Assembly (NCBI GenBank): GCA_004297315.1
Contig: SCTU01000255.1
Coordinates: 1-16,799, forward strand
Length of the DNA stretch: 16,799 nucleotides
Direction: 5' to 3'
Source of the DNA: Dehalococcoidia bacterium
Lineage (GTDB): Bacteria; Chloroflexota; Dehalococcoidia; UBA2979
This document shows positions 7,334-13,529 of the stretch, piece after piece. Numbering within the stretch: the stretch's first letter is position 1; every line of letters begins with the position of its first letter. The notes under the pieces are model-generated. The model was not told where the DNA came from, searched no databases, and was given only the letters and a program-made list of their open reading frames with translations. The position numbers were made by a program, and so were the translations under genes.

Positions 7334-8557
7334 CTAGTCCGCAGGCAGGATCTCGACCTGGCGGTTCTCGCCCGAGCCCACGCTCTCCGTGCGGACGCCC
7401 TCTTCGGATTCCAGCGTCAGGTGGATGATCCGCCGCTCGTGGGCAGGCATCGGCTCCAGTGTGATCACATCGCCGCTGGCGCGAACCTCCTCGGCGATCT
7501 CGCGCGCCATGTCGACGAGCATCTGCTCGCGACGGCGGCGGTAGCCCTCGATGTCGAGGCCGAAGACGGGCGCGTTCTCGCGGCGCTGCCCGACGATCGT
7601 GTTCATCAGGTACTGGAGGTGGTAGAGCGTCTCGCCCCGTCGCCCGATCAGCAGCCCGAGCTCGTCCGAGGCGACGTCATCCTCGCCGTAGACATCGAAC
7701 ACCTGTGCGATCAGGCCCGCACCGTCACCGGGCGTCTCCGGATCGCGCGCGCTGATCTCGGTGCCCTGGAGGCCGAGCAGATTCAGGACGTCGCGCAGCG
7801 TGCCGCCCGCGAGATCGAGGTCGTCCTCGGCGTCCAGTTTCGGCGCGACCGGAAGATCGTCCGGCGCGTCCGGAATCCGCACTTCCTCGTCGGACGGGAC
7901 GGTGAAGCCCTGGGGACGAGGCTCGCGGGGTTCGCGGAACTCCCGCCCGCCTCGGCCTCCGCCGCCGGGACGGCCGCGATCGCTCCGGCCCGCGGGACGC
8001 CCTCGGCCACCGCCCCGGGCGGGAGCGGCGCTGCGCGGACCGCGCTGCCCGTCCTCGCGAGTGGGGGCGGCGCTGCGAAGCGGCGCGACGGCCTGTGCAT
8101 CAGCGGCCGCCGGCTCGGCGCCCTCGGCTGCCGGAGCCTCATCCTCCCGGCGGCGTCCGCGGCCGCCACGTCGCCCGCGCCGGCGACGACGCGTCGCGCT
8201 GTCCTCGTCGCCGGGTGCGGCCTCGCCATCCTCCGCCGGACGCGGGGCGACCTCGTCCCGGTCGTCGTCTTCGTCCTCGTCCTCGTCGTCATCGCGCTGC
8301 GGCAACACGTCCGCGGCTTCCGGCTGGCGCCGGCGGGCGGGGGCGGCGCGACGCGGGCCGCGCGAGGGGCCCGAGGTCAGGACGGAGTCGTGGGCGGTGA
8401 CGCGGACGATCGCGTCCTCCGAGCCGAAACCGAAGCGGCCGGCCTTACCCTCGGTGACGACGTCGATTTCGACTTGATCCCGCCGCAGGCCGAGTTGGGC
8501 CAGCGCCTTCCCCACCGCTTCGTCGACCGTCTTTCCGCTTGTTTCCGCTACTCGCAT
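7334..8557 (-). CDS. jag: Jag/KhpB-type RNA-binding protein (Jag-N, KH, R3H)
   Basis: The 407-residue protein is of the SpoIIIJ-associated type. Jag-N lies at about 5-54 (GKTVDEAVGKALAQLG with GRFGFGSEDA). A KH domain follows with LLIGRRGE at 302-309, and an R3H domain with PMPAHERRIIH around 369-379. Between them runs a linker of nearly 200 residues, rich in Arg, Gly, Pro and acidic residues, including a long Asp/Glu block. This makes it much longer than the roughly 205-residue Bacillus form. KhpB-type proteins bind many RNAs and influence cell division and envelope genes. GAGGA ends about seven bases before the ATG at 8555-8557, so this start is preferred to longer upstream frames. Its first 113 bases overlap the end of yidC in another frame. 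The pairing with yidC is the standard context. Confidence 0.92.
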   Translation of the reverse strand: MRVAETSGKTVDEAVGKALAQLGLRRDQVEIDVVTEGKAGRFGFGSEDAIVRVTAHDSVLTSGPSRGPRRAAPARRRQPEAADVLPQRDDDEDEDEDDDRDEVAPRPAEDGEAAPGDEDSATRRRRRGRRGGRGRRREDEAPAAEGAEPAAADAQAVAPLRSAAPTREDGQRGPRSAAPARGGGRGRPAGRSDRGRPGGGGRGGREFREPREPRPQGFTVPSDEEVRIPDAPDDLPVAPKLDAEDDLDLAGGTLRDVLNLLGLQGTEISARDPETPGDGAGLIAQVFDVYGEDDVASDELGLLIGRRGETLYHLQYLMNTIVGQRRENAPVFGLDIEGYRRRREQMLVDMAREIAEEVRASGDVITLEPMPAHERRIIHLTLESEEGVRTESVGSGENRQVEILPAD

Positions 8558-9413
8558 CGGTGTTCCTCGTTTCGGACGTGTCGCCAGCGGCGACCGGACG
8601 GTTGGCGCGAGCCCGGACGTGCGCCGGGGGTGCAGCTCGCATGCCGATGCGAGCCCGCACGGCGTTCGGCACGAGCGACCCCCAGGTGAAGTCACCCGGG
8701 CCCACGAATACCCACTGCAAGACGATGCCGATGACGGTGCTGGCGAACCAGTAGATGCCCACACCGGCCGGCGAGAACAGGACGAACCAGGAGAATACCG
8801 CCGGCATCATCCACTGCATCATCGTGGCCGTCTGGCGCTGCTGTTCGCTCGACTGCGCCGCCGTGGCGGGGGTGCGCGAGGCGGAGATGCGCTGCTGGAG
8901 CCACATCGCGCAGAAGACGACGACGAGGAGCGGGATGCCACCGTTCGCGCCGAGGTCCATCCAGAGGAAGGACCGCGACAGCGGGATCTGGTTCTGGATG
9001 AAGGGGACGTCGTACAGGCGCGCGGACAGATCCAGGATGCTCTCGGGCGAGCCGCCCAGCGTGACCCGGATTACCTGGTACAGCGCGATGAAGAGCGGGA
9101 ACTGGATCAACTGTCCGCTGAGGCAGCCCAGCGGGTTCACGCCGGCTTCCTTGTAGAGACGCATGGTCTCTTCCTGCCGGCGTCGAGGGTCGCTGTACTT
9201 CTTCTGGATCTCCTGCATCTGCGGCTGGATCGCCTGGAGCGACTTCATCGAGTGCAGCATGCGCAGCGTGAACGGGAAGAGCAGCACGCGCGAGATCACG
9301 GTGAAGACGAGGATCGCGAGCCCGTAGGAGGAGAAGCAGATGGCGGTCAACGCCACCATGACATTGATCAGTGGCGTCTCGAGGAAGGTCTGCCAGACGT
9401 ATCCGATCGGCAT
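8445..9413 (-). CDS. yidC: Membrane protein insertase YidC/Oxa1 family
   Basis: The 322-residue membrane protein resembles the five-helix Gram-positive or Oxa1 type without the large periplasmic domain of proteobacterial YidC. Hydrophobic segments lie at about 16-48, 98-118, 158-172 and 198-236. Arg42 in TVISRVLLFPFTLRML is the conserved hydrophilic-groove residue. QPQMQEIQKKY starts the cytoplasmic coiled region, and GCLSGQLIQFPLFIALYQ and PAGVGIYWFAS are family hallmarks. No lipobox is visible. The C-terminal tail (about 240-322) is strongly basic (RNRRRHRG at the end), as in insertases that bind ribosomes through their tails. The start is eight bases after the lipoprotein stop, with GGGGGA just before ATG. 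The last 37 residues or so overlap jag by 113 bases out of frame. Confidence 0.94.
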   Translation of the reverse strand: MPIGYVWQTFLETPLINVMVALTAICFSSYGLAILVFTVISRVLLFPFTLRMLHSMKSLQAIQPQMQEIQKKYSDPRRRQEETMRLYKEAGVNPLGCLSGQLIQFPLFIALYQVIRVTLGGSPESILDLSARLYDVPFIQNQIPLSRSFLWMDLGANGGIPLLVVVFCAMWLQQRISASRTPATAAQSSEQQRQTATMMQWMMPAVFSWFVLFSPAGVGIYWFASTVIGIVLQWVFVGPGDFTWGSLVPNAVRARIGMRAAPPAHVRARANRPVAAGDTSETRNTDASSGNKRKDGRRSGGEGAGPTRPAAGSSRNRRRHRG

Positions 9414-9421
9414 CGTTCCCC

Positions 9422-10549
9422 CTACTGCGCCGCGGCGCTGATCGTCTGGGTGGCGCCGGAGGCGGCGTCCACGCGGATCAACGCGTGCTTCGTCGTGGCG
9501 AGGAAGACGGAACTGCCCGCCGCGAGCGGGCTGGCGTCCAGCCGCACGTCCGGGATCTCGCTCCGCCAGTTCTGCTTGCCCGTCGCCGGGTCGAGGCCGA
9601 GGACGACGCCGCGGCGCGCGACCACTACGAGCGTCCCGTCCACCAGCACCGGGGTCGCGCGGAACTCCGGCTTTGTGCCGTCCAGCGTGAACTGCCAGCG
9701 CTGCTGCCCGTCCAGGGTGAGCGCGTAGACGCTGCCGCCCATGGTGCCGGCGTAGATCGTGTCCCCGGCGACCAGCGGCGCGCCGGTAACCCAGCCATCC
9801 GCCTTGAACTCCCAGCGCAAGCCACCACCCGCGGCATCGAGCGCGTGGAGCGACCCATCCAGGGAGCCGACGAGGACGTTCGGCCCGGCCGGCACCACCT
9901 CCGCCACCGACGCGCCGACATCGCCGCGGGACCAGGCGGCTTTTCCGTCCGCGAGGCGCATGGCATAAACCGTCTTCTGGTCGAAGTTGGAGATGATCAA
10001 ATTCTCACCGGAGAGCAGCGGAGCCCCCCAGATCCGGCCGGCCTCCACGCGGTACCGCGTGGCGATAGCACCGTCGTCGGCGTTCACGACGACGATGTCG
10101 CCCGCTTCTGTGGCGACGTAGAGACGGCCGCCGTTCAGGACGGGTGTCGCGACGACGTTCTCACCCAGTTCGACCGTCCACGGGGACGAGATTTCACTTC
10201 CCTGCCCGCGGTCGATGCGCACCAGGTGGCCTTCGTAGGAGACGAGGTAGATCCGGTCGCGGTCGAAGATCGGCGCGGCGTAGAAGGTGCCCTTCACGGG
10301 GCGTGACGTGCGCTTCGACGCCTTCTCGGCCTTCACGGAGTCGGGAAAGTGCCACCGCTCCGACCCGGAGGCCGGGTCGAGTGCGCGCACCTCGCCGGGC
10401 TTCACCTGGACGAGGATGCTCCCGTCCGGCATGCGGGCCGGCGCCGCCCAGCCCGCAGCGGCGGCAATGCCGCCACAGCCGCTCAGCAGCAACGCCGACA
10501 GGACGGCGACCCCAACGAGGCGAGACAGGCGGATCCGGGCATTTGCCAC
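9422..10549 (-). CDS. PQQ-repeat beta-propeller lipoprotein (BamB-like fold)
   Basis: From GTG 10547-10549 the protein is 375 residues. A basic, hydrophobic signal peptide ends in LLSGC with Cys25, a good lipobox, so it is likely an exported lipoprotein. The rest is a chain of blades of the PQQ/quinoprotein-alcohol-dehydrogenase type, with repeats such as GGRLYVATEAGDIVVVNADDG, GSLDGSLHALDAAGG and AGTMGGSVYALTLDG, each followed by a W or R strand. No PQQ- or metal-binding residues were recognised, so it is more likely a scaffold than an enzyme. BamB has the same fold, but outer-membrane assembly is not implied because such proteins also occur in single-membrane bacteria. Its place between yidD and yidC suggests a link to protein insertion. 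No strong ribosome site precedes the GTG, and the frame is open further upstream across parS. Confidence 0.85.
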   Translation of the reverse strand: MANARIRLSRLVGVAVLSALLLSGCGGIAAAAGWAAPARMPDGSILVQVKPGEVRALDPASGSERWHFPDSVKAEKASKRTSRPVKGTFYAAPIFDRDRIYLVSYEGHLVRIDRGQGSEISSPWTVELGENVVATPVLNGGRLYVATEAGDIVVVNADDGAIATRYRVEAGRIWGAPLLSGENLIISNFDQKTVYAMRLADGKAAWSRGDVGASVAEVVPAGPNVLVGSLDGSLHALDAAGGGLRWEFKADGWVTGAPLVAGDTIYAGTMGGSVYALTLDGQQRWQFTLDGTKPEFRATPVLVDGTLVVVARRGVVLGLDPATGKQNWRSEIPDVRLDASPLAAGSSVFLATTKHALIRVDAASGATQTISAAAQ

Positions 10550-10555
10550 CCGATT

Positions 10556-10608
10556 CTGTCCACAAGACAAGCCTTCGACACCCCCGTTGTGGACGGCGTT
10601 GTGGATAT
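10556..10608. other. Cluster of three DnaA-box-like sequences beside parS
   Basis: CTGTCCACA (10556-10564) on the plus strand, and TGTGGACGG (10588-10596) and TGTGGATAT (10600-10608) on the other orientation, each resemble TTATCCACA with one to three mismatches. The last two belong to a GTTGTGGA repeat spaced 13 bases apart. The cluster adjoins parS. It is too short and too GC-rich to be called an origin. Confidence 0.3.
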
Positions 10609-10623
10609 GTTTCACGTGAAACA
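10608..10623. other. parS: parS centromere site
   Basis: TGTTTCACGTGAAACA is the exact 16-base palindromic consensus bound by Spo0J/ParB proteins. It lies in the 116-base gap between yidD and the lipoprotein gene, 5 kb from parB. ParB should load here. No second full site was seen in the window. Confidence 0.95.
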
Positions 10624-10665
10624 CGCGTCCGATAGCTGGGATCAGGCGGGCGATTCGAGGTCTGA

Positions 10666-10947
10666 TCACGGTCGCTTCCCATTTGGGCGGGGCGGTATCG
10701 GGTCGAATCCGGAGCCGCCGCCGGGCCGGCATCGAATCAGCCGCCGGGCGGCAAGCGAGATACCGCGAGGAAGCCCGTACAATTCGATCGCGTCGGCCGC
10801 GTAATGAGAACACGAAGGAGCGAAGCGGCACCGGGTGCCCAGATTCGGCGAGACTGCCCGCTGGTACCAGGAAATCAGGGCGAGCGCCGCGCGCTGGCCG
10901 AGGCTGAGCCTCTCACTGTGGCCGGTCACGTGATGATTAGCAGCCAT
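10666..10947 (-). CDS. yidD: Membrane protein insertion efficiency factor YidD
   Basis: The 93-residue protein shows the whole YidD signature: WYQRAVSPNLGTRCRFAPSCSHYAADAIELYG, then RRLIRCRPGGGSGFDPIPP. Cys40, Cys46 and Cys73 are the conserved cysteines. YidD is a small membrane-associated protein thought to help YidC-dependent insertion. ATG 10945-10947 is chosen because AGGA lies about nine bases before it. An upstream in-frame ATG at 10968 would add seven residues but has a poor leader. Its start overlaps the rnpA end by 11 bases, and the parS-containing gap follows. Order rpmH-rnpA-yidD-yidC is the standard arrangement, interrupted here by the beta-propeller lipoprotein gene. Confidence 0.93.
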   Translation of the reverse strand: MAANHHVTGHSERLSLGQRAALALISWYQRAVSPNLGTRCRFAPSCSHYAADAIELYGLPRGISLAARRLIRCRPGGGSGFDPIPPRPNGKRP

Positions 10948-11317
10948 TCTGGCGTCCTGTGGCTGCATCGGGTGAATTCCCGGGGGGTTCTAATCTGATC
11001 GCTCTGGCTTGCTCGCCGGTGCGCTTCAACGCGGCCGTCAGCGCCTGGAAGCTCGCCAGCGCCGCAGGGGGCTGGGCGAGGACGACGACGTCCACGCCAT
11101 CAACCCACGAGAGCCCTCGGACGATCATGCGCAGCCGCCGCTTCACCTGATTGCGCACCACGGCGCCGCCGAGCCGTTTCCCGACCGAGAATCCGATCCG
11201 CGTCCCCGGCGCGCCCGACCGGCGCACGACCAAGTGGAGCAGCGGGTGACGCGCTCGGCGACCCTCACGCATGACGAGGGCGAAGTCCGAACGGCGGCGC
11301 AGAGTGTCCGGGGGCAT
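10937..11317 (-). CDS. rnpA: Ribonuclease P protein component
   Basis: The 126-residue basic protein helps the RNase P RNA bind and cleave precursor tRNA 5' leaders. The RNR signature is GGAVVRNQVKRRLR (50-63), preceded by the typical LRRRSDFALVMREGRRARHPLLHLVVR and GFSVGKRLG. The start MPPDTLRRRSDF at 11315-11317 fits family length; GAAGG lies some nine bases upstream. A longer frame back to 11368 would add 17 residues of uncharacteristic sequence. The C-terminal part after about residue 105 (RLEPPGNSPDAATGRQNGC) is extra and poorly conserved, and its last 11 bases overlap yidD. It is separated from rpmH by about 120 bases holding a palindrome. Assignment is secure. Confidence 0.95.
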   Translation of the reverse strand: MPPDTLRRRSDFALVMREGRRARHPLLHLVVRRSGAPGTRIGFSVGKRLGGAVVRNQVKRRLRMIVRGLSWVDGVDVVVLAQPPAALASFQALTAALKRTGEQARAIRLEPPGNSPDAATGRQNGC

Positions 11318-11403
11318 CGACGGTGGCCTTCGGCCAGCCTGGCCGGCAGTGTCGCCGGGATCCCGCATCGGGTTTCTGAGTCGCCGCGAGGCTTCGCTAG
11401 CAG

Positions 11404-11423
11404 GCCCGGGCGTACGCCCGGGC
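11404..11423. repeat. Perfect 20-base palindrome between rpmH and rnpA
   Basis: GCCCGGGCGT followed by its exact reverse complement gives a stem of eight or more base pairs with a GTAC centre. It lies in the mRNA of the rpmH-rnpA operon, just downstream of the rpmH stop. No T-tract follows on the transcribed strand, so it is more likely an RNA processing, stability or partial attenuation structure than a full terminator. Confidence 0.6.
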
Positions 11424-11437
11424 TTCGATGGTGGGAA

Positions 11438-11572
11438 TTAGACCGACAGCCGCTTGCGGCCGTGGGCGCGCCGGCGCGCGATCACGTTTCGCCCGTCGGA
11501 CGTAGCCATGCGAGCCCGGAAACCGAGCTTGCGCTGACGGGAGAGACGTTTCGGTTGCCAAGTACGCTTCAC
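11438..11572 (-). CDS. rpmH: Ribosomal protein L34
   Basis: A 44-residue, highly basic protein beginning MKRTWQPKRLSRQRKLGF, then RARMATSDGRNVIARRRAHGRKRLSV. The KRTxQPxxLxRxRxxGFRxRMxTxxGRxVxxxRRxxGR pattern of L34 is complete. L34 is a late-assembling protein of the large ribosomal subunit. The start codon is GTG (11570-11572), with GGAG seven bases upstream, and the stop is TAA at 11438-11440. It heads the long minus-strand operon, and a promoter lies about 50 bases upstream. Assignment is near certain. Confidence 0.97.
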   Translation of the reverse strand: MKRTWQPKRLSRQRKLGFRARMATSDGRNVIARRRAHGRKRLSV

Positions 11573-11623
11573 AGCGTTGCTCCAGATCGTCGTCCAATTG
11601 CCCTCGTCAAGTTGGGCCTAGGA

Positions 11624-11653
11624 AGTATAGGGACGGCTGAAGCGCTGGGGCAA
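11624..11653 (-). promoter_or_regulatory. Sigma-70-type promoter of the rpmH operon
   Basis: On the minus strand TTGCCC (11648-11653) and TATACT (11624-11629) are 18 bases apart, matching four and five of six consensus bases. Transcription would start near 11617, leaving a leader of about 45 bases before the rpmH GTG. This is the best promoter upstream of the long run rpmH to dinB. Confidence 0.7.
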
Positions 11654-11762
11654 TTCGGACGGCACGGGCACGCGAAACTCGCGTGATCGCAGCGGCGCGC
11701 GCGGCTAGACTCGCGCTTGCACGACGCGGCGAACGGCTCGCGCGCGTAGACGGAGGGTTCCG

Positions 11763-12029
11763 ATGCGGATCGCGAGGATGGCGGCGCGGATCTCGGCCCT
11801 AGCCACGGGCGCTCTGGCGGCGGCCTCACCGCTGATCGCGGCGGCTGCGGAGCCCGCGCAGGCAGCAGGGGAGCGGACTCTCACGTTACCCGGAGACGGA
11901 ATCACGATCGGCTTCGCGACGGTCGGCGCATTGCTCGCGGTATTCCTCGTGGCGACGCTCGGCTACCTCTACCGGCGAGAACGCAACCTCGACTGGGAGT
12001 TCCAGAAGCCGGATGCGCCGCATCACTAG
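11763..12029 (+). CDS. Small exported/membrane hypothetical protein
   Basis: The 88-residue protein is not recognised. An N-terminal basic, alanine-rich segment (about 3-29, ending AAAAEPAQAAG) looks like a signal peptide or first membrane helix. A second hydrophobic helix (about 47-68, GITIGFATVGALLAVFLVATLGYLY) is followed by a positively charged RRERN patch and a short cytoplasmic end. This predicts an N-terminal extracytoplasmic segment and a cytoplasmic tail, as in many small membrane subunits or scaffolds. GGAGGG lies shortly before ATG 11763. Its last 17 bases overlap the start of the next gene, so the two are likely translated together. It is divergent from rpmH. No catalytic motif is visible. 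Confidence 0.7.
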   Translation: MRIARMAARISALATGALAAASPLIAAAAEPAQAAGERTLTLPGDGITIGFATVGALLAVFLVATLGYLYRRERNLDWEFQKPDAPHH

Positions 12030-12360
12030 ACCGCACTCGCCGGCAGCGCGCCTCCACGATGCCTGGCGGCGCGCGCCCACCACGACCATCTCGATCGCCG
12101 TGAGCGCCCTCCTTCTGGCCGGCGCGATCGGCCGCTTCGGACCAGCGGGTCCGGCCACGACGAATACTCCCGCACCGGCGGCCGGGCCGGCCGATTACAC
12201 GGTGGTCGCGAAGACGTTGTACAAGAATGGCCAGAACTTCGGCAAGTCTGGCTACTACGTGACAATCATCCTCGATGGCAAGGAACGCGAACGCCCGGCG
12301 AGCGCCGCCTGTTACGCCGCGGCCCGGGTAGACGCGTTGCTCGCCGAGCATTGCCGGTGA
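12013..12360 (+). CDS. Small membrane-anchored or exported hypothetical protein
   Basis: The 115-residue protein is not recognised. After a basic N-terminus (RPHSPAARLHDAWRRAP) comes one hydrophobic segment at about 25-43 (TISIAVSALLLAGAIGRFG), then a Pro/Ala/Thr-rich linker and a compact C-terminal part (YTVVAKTLYKNGQNFGKSGYYVTIILDGKERERPASAACYAAARVDALLAEHC). The topology suggests a signal anchor with the C-terminal domain outside. Cys residues at about 99 and 114 could form a disulfide there. The ATG at 12013 lies inside the end of the preceding gene; the GGAG upstream is about 13 bases away, so translation may depend on coupling. A terminator-like hairpin follows the stop. Confidence 0.65.
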   Translation: MRRITRPHSPAARLHDAWRRAPTTTISIAVSALLLAGAIGRFGPAGPATTNTPAPAAGPADYTVVAKTLYKNGQNFGKSGYYVTIILDGKERERPASAACYAAARVDALLAEHCR

Positions 12361-12366
12361 CCTTCC

Positions 12367-12383
12367 GCGGCGCATGACGCCGC
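12367..12383 (+). terminator. Short GC hairpin after the 12013 gene, weak terminator
   Basis: GCGGCG (12367-12372) and CGCCGC (12378-12383) pair around CATGA, seven bases after the stop codon. Only TTCC follows, so intrinsic termination would be weak. It separates the small exported gene pair from the tRNA promoter. Confidence 0.35.
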
Positions 12384-12404
12384 TTCCGGCGACCTCCAGA
12401 TGCA

Positions 12405-12433
12405 TTGGCCCCCACGAGGGCGCTGCCTATACT
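12405..12433 (+). promoter_or_regulatory. Promoter of the tRNA-Thr gene
   Basis: TTGGCC (12405-12410) and TATACT (12428-12433) are 17 bases apart. The predicted start near 12440 leaves a leader of about seven bases before the mature tRNA 5' end. TATACT is the same -10 sequence as in the rpmH promoter. Confidence 0.7.
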
Positions 12434-12446
12434 GATCCGACGGCAC

Positions 12447-12521
12447 GCCGCTGTAGCTCAGTGGCAGAGCAGCTGTTTCGTAAACAGCAGGTCGTGGGTT
12501 CGAGTCCCACCGGCGGCTCCA
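12447..12521 (+). tRNA. tRNA-Thr (anticodon CGU)
   Basis: A complete cloverleaf of 75 bases with encoded CCA. The acceptor GCCGCTG pairs with CGGCGGC, the D arm is GCTC/GAGC, the anticodon stem is GCTGT/ACAGC with loop TTCGTAA (anticodon CGT), and the T arm is GTGGG TTCGAGT CCCAC. The discriminator base is U, as is common for tRNA-Thr. It reads ACG codons, which fits a GC-rich genome. Confidence 0.97.
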
Positions 12522-12583
12522 CCCGACCGCCAGACGCTTCGCGTGCCGCCGATCCCCTTCCGTGAAGCGCACTCGGAGTCCTG

Positions 12584-13324
12584 ATGAGCAAGTTCCGCCA
12601 ACTGATCCGCGAGACCGGCAAGGCCCCCGCGGGCTTCGGGTTTGCGCCGCTCTCGCGGTCCGCGAAGGCCCGCCAGATCCTCGTGCTGGCCGAAGCGGCC
12701 AGCGCGGACGCGGCAAAGACGGCAGCCGAGGCGGGTGTGGACGGGGTGGTGTTCACGGGCGCGTCGGCGGACCTTCGTGCGGTCGCCTCCGCGGCGGGGA
12801 AGCCGACGGCGGTGTGGCTGCTCGACGCCGACCGCACCAGCGTGCAGGCCGCGCGCGAGGCCGGGGCGGACTTCTTCGTCTTCGACGACGGACGGGCGCA
12901 CGCCTCGAGCATGACGGTGGATGAGATCGGCCGCGTGCTGGTGCTGGGCGCCGACCACGACGAGCAGCGCCTGCGCGCGATCGCCGGCATCGACCTGGAC
13001 GCCATCCTCGTGACGGGCGACCCCGAGGCGCTGACGGTGCGGGACCTGCTCGCACTGCGTCGCGTCGCGAGTTTTGCGGGCGCGCCGCTGCTCGTCGCGT
13101 CGGTGGAGACGCCTTCGGCCGCCGCGCTCGAGGGCTGGCGTGACGCAGGCGCAGCGGCGGTGCTCGTGCGGGGGGATGCGTCGGTGCTGCGCACCGTCGT
13201 GGAGGCGTCGGAAGCAGTCCCTGCCCGCCGGAAGCGGAGGGACGAAGGCGTGATCCCGCTGCTCAGCCCGCGGACGGCCGCACCCACCGAACACGACCAT
13301 GAGCACGAAGACGACGATCTGTAG
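12584..13324 (+). CDS. Uncharacterised alpha/beta (TIM-barrel-like) protein with an acidic His-rich tail
   Basis: The 246-residue protein is not firmly recognised. It starts MSKFRQLIRETGKAPAGFGF and then alternates short hydrophobic strands and helices: ARQILVLAEAA, AGVDGVVFTG, TAVWLLDAD, AGADFFVFDD, GRVLVLGAD, LDAILVTGD, APLLVASVE, GAAAVLVRGD. That periodicity of about eight strands is what a (beta/alpha)8 barrel such as a PRA-isomerase or FMN-type barrel would give. No phosphate-binding GxGG or catalytic set is evident. The C-terminal end after about 212 is basic, then His/Asp/Glu-rich (EHDHEHEDDDL), possibly metal-binding. GGAG lies five bases before the ATG. It lies 62 bases after tRNA-Thr and may share its promoter. 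Coding status is firm; function is open. Confidence 0.75.
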   Translation: MSKFRQLIRETGKAPAGFGFAPLSRSAKARQILVLAEAASADAAKTAAEAGVDGVVFTGASADLRAVASAAGKPTAVWLLDADRTSVQAAREAGADFFVFDDGRAHASSMTVDEIGRVLVLGADHDEQRLRAIAGIDLDAILVTGDPEALTVRDLLALRRVASFAGAPLLVASVETPSAAALEGWRDAGAAAVLVRGDASVLRTVVEASEAVPARRKRRDEGVIPLLSPRTAAPTEHDHEHEDDDL

Positions 13325-13340
13325 CCACTCTCGCAGTAGC

Positions 13341-13356
13341 GATCCTTGCGAGGATC
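13341..13356 (+). other. Short hairpin after the barrel-like gene
   Basis: GATCCT and AGGATC pair around TGCG, 17 bases after the stop at 13324. No T-tract follows (CCGGCAAAC), so it is not a canonical intrinsic terminator. It may protect the 3' end of the mRNA. The rest of the gap to 13530 holds only the possible merR promoter. Confidence 0.3.
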
Positions 13357-13448
13357 CCGGCAAACGTCTGGCTCCCCTCCAGATTCAGACTTGAGCGCAT
13401 TGTGACGCCCCTCACACGCACGCACGGAGAAAGACCGACCGAGTACCC

Positions 13449-13476
13449 TTGTGTCGCACGCAGCGACCGTTACATT
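13449..13476 (+). promoter_or_regulatory. Possible promoter of the merR-family gene
   Basis: TTGTGT (13449-13454) and TACATT (13471-13476) are 16 bases apart, some 54 bases before the ATG. The match is moderate. The stretched 19-base spacer typical of MerR-activated promoters is not seen. Confidence 0.35.
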
Positions 13477-13529
13477 GCTGCCGTGGCCTGCGCCACGAGC
13501 GCGTTCGATGGCCGCGGAGGTTGGCACGC

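Noticed and set aside
10550..10665. Origin of replication
   Set aside because: The DnaA-like boxes are imperfect, there is no AT-rich unwinding region, and dnaA is not in the window. Only parS is firm.
10922..10937. Second parS near GGTCACGTGATGA
   Set aside because: Only the central TCACGTGA matches; the outer bases differ, and it lies in coding sequence.
11397..11597. Open frame over the rpmH locus in another minus-strand frame
   Set aside because: The L34 protein is unmistakable in the neighbouring frame.
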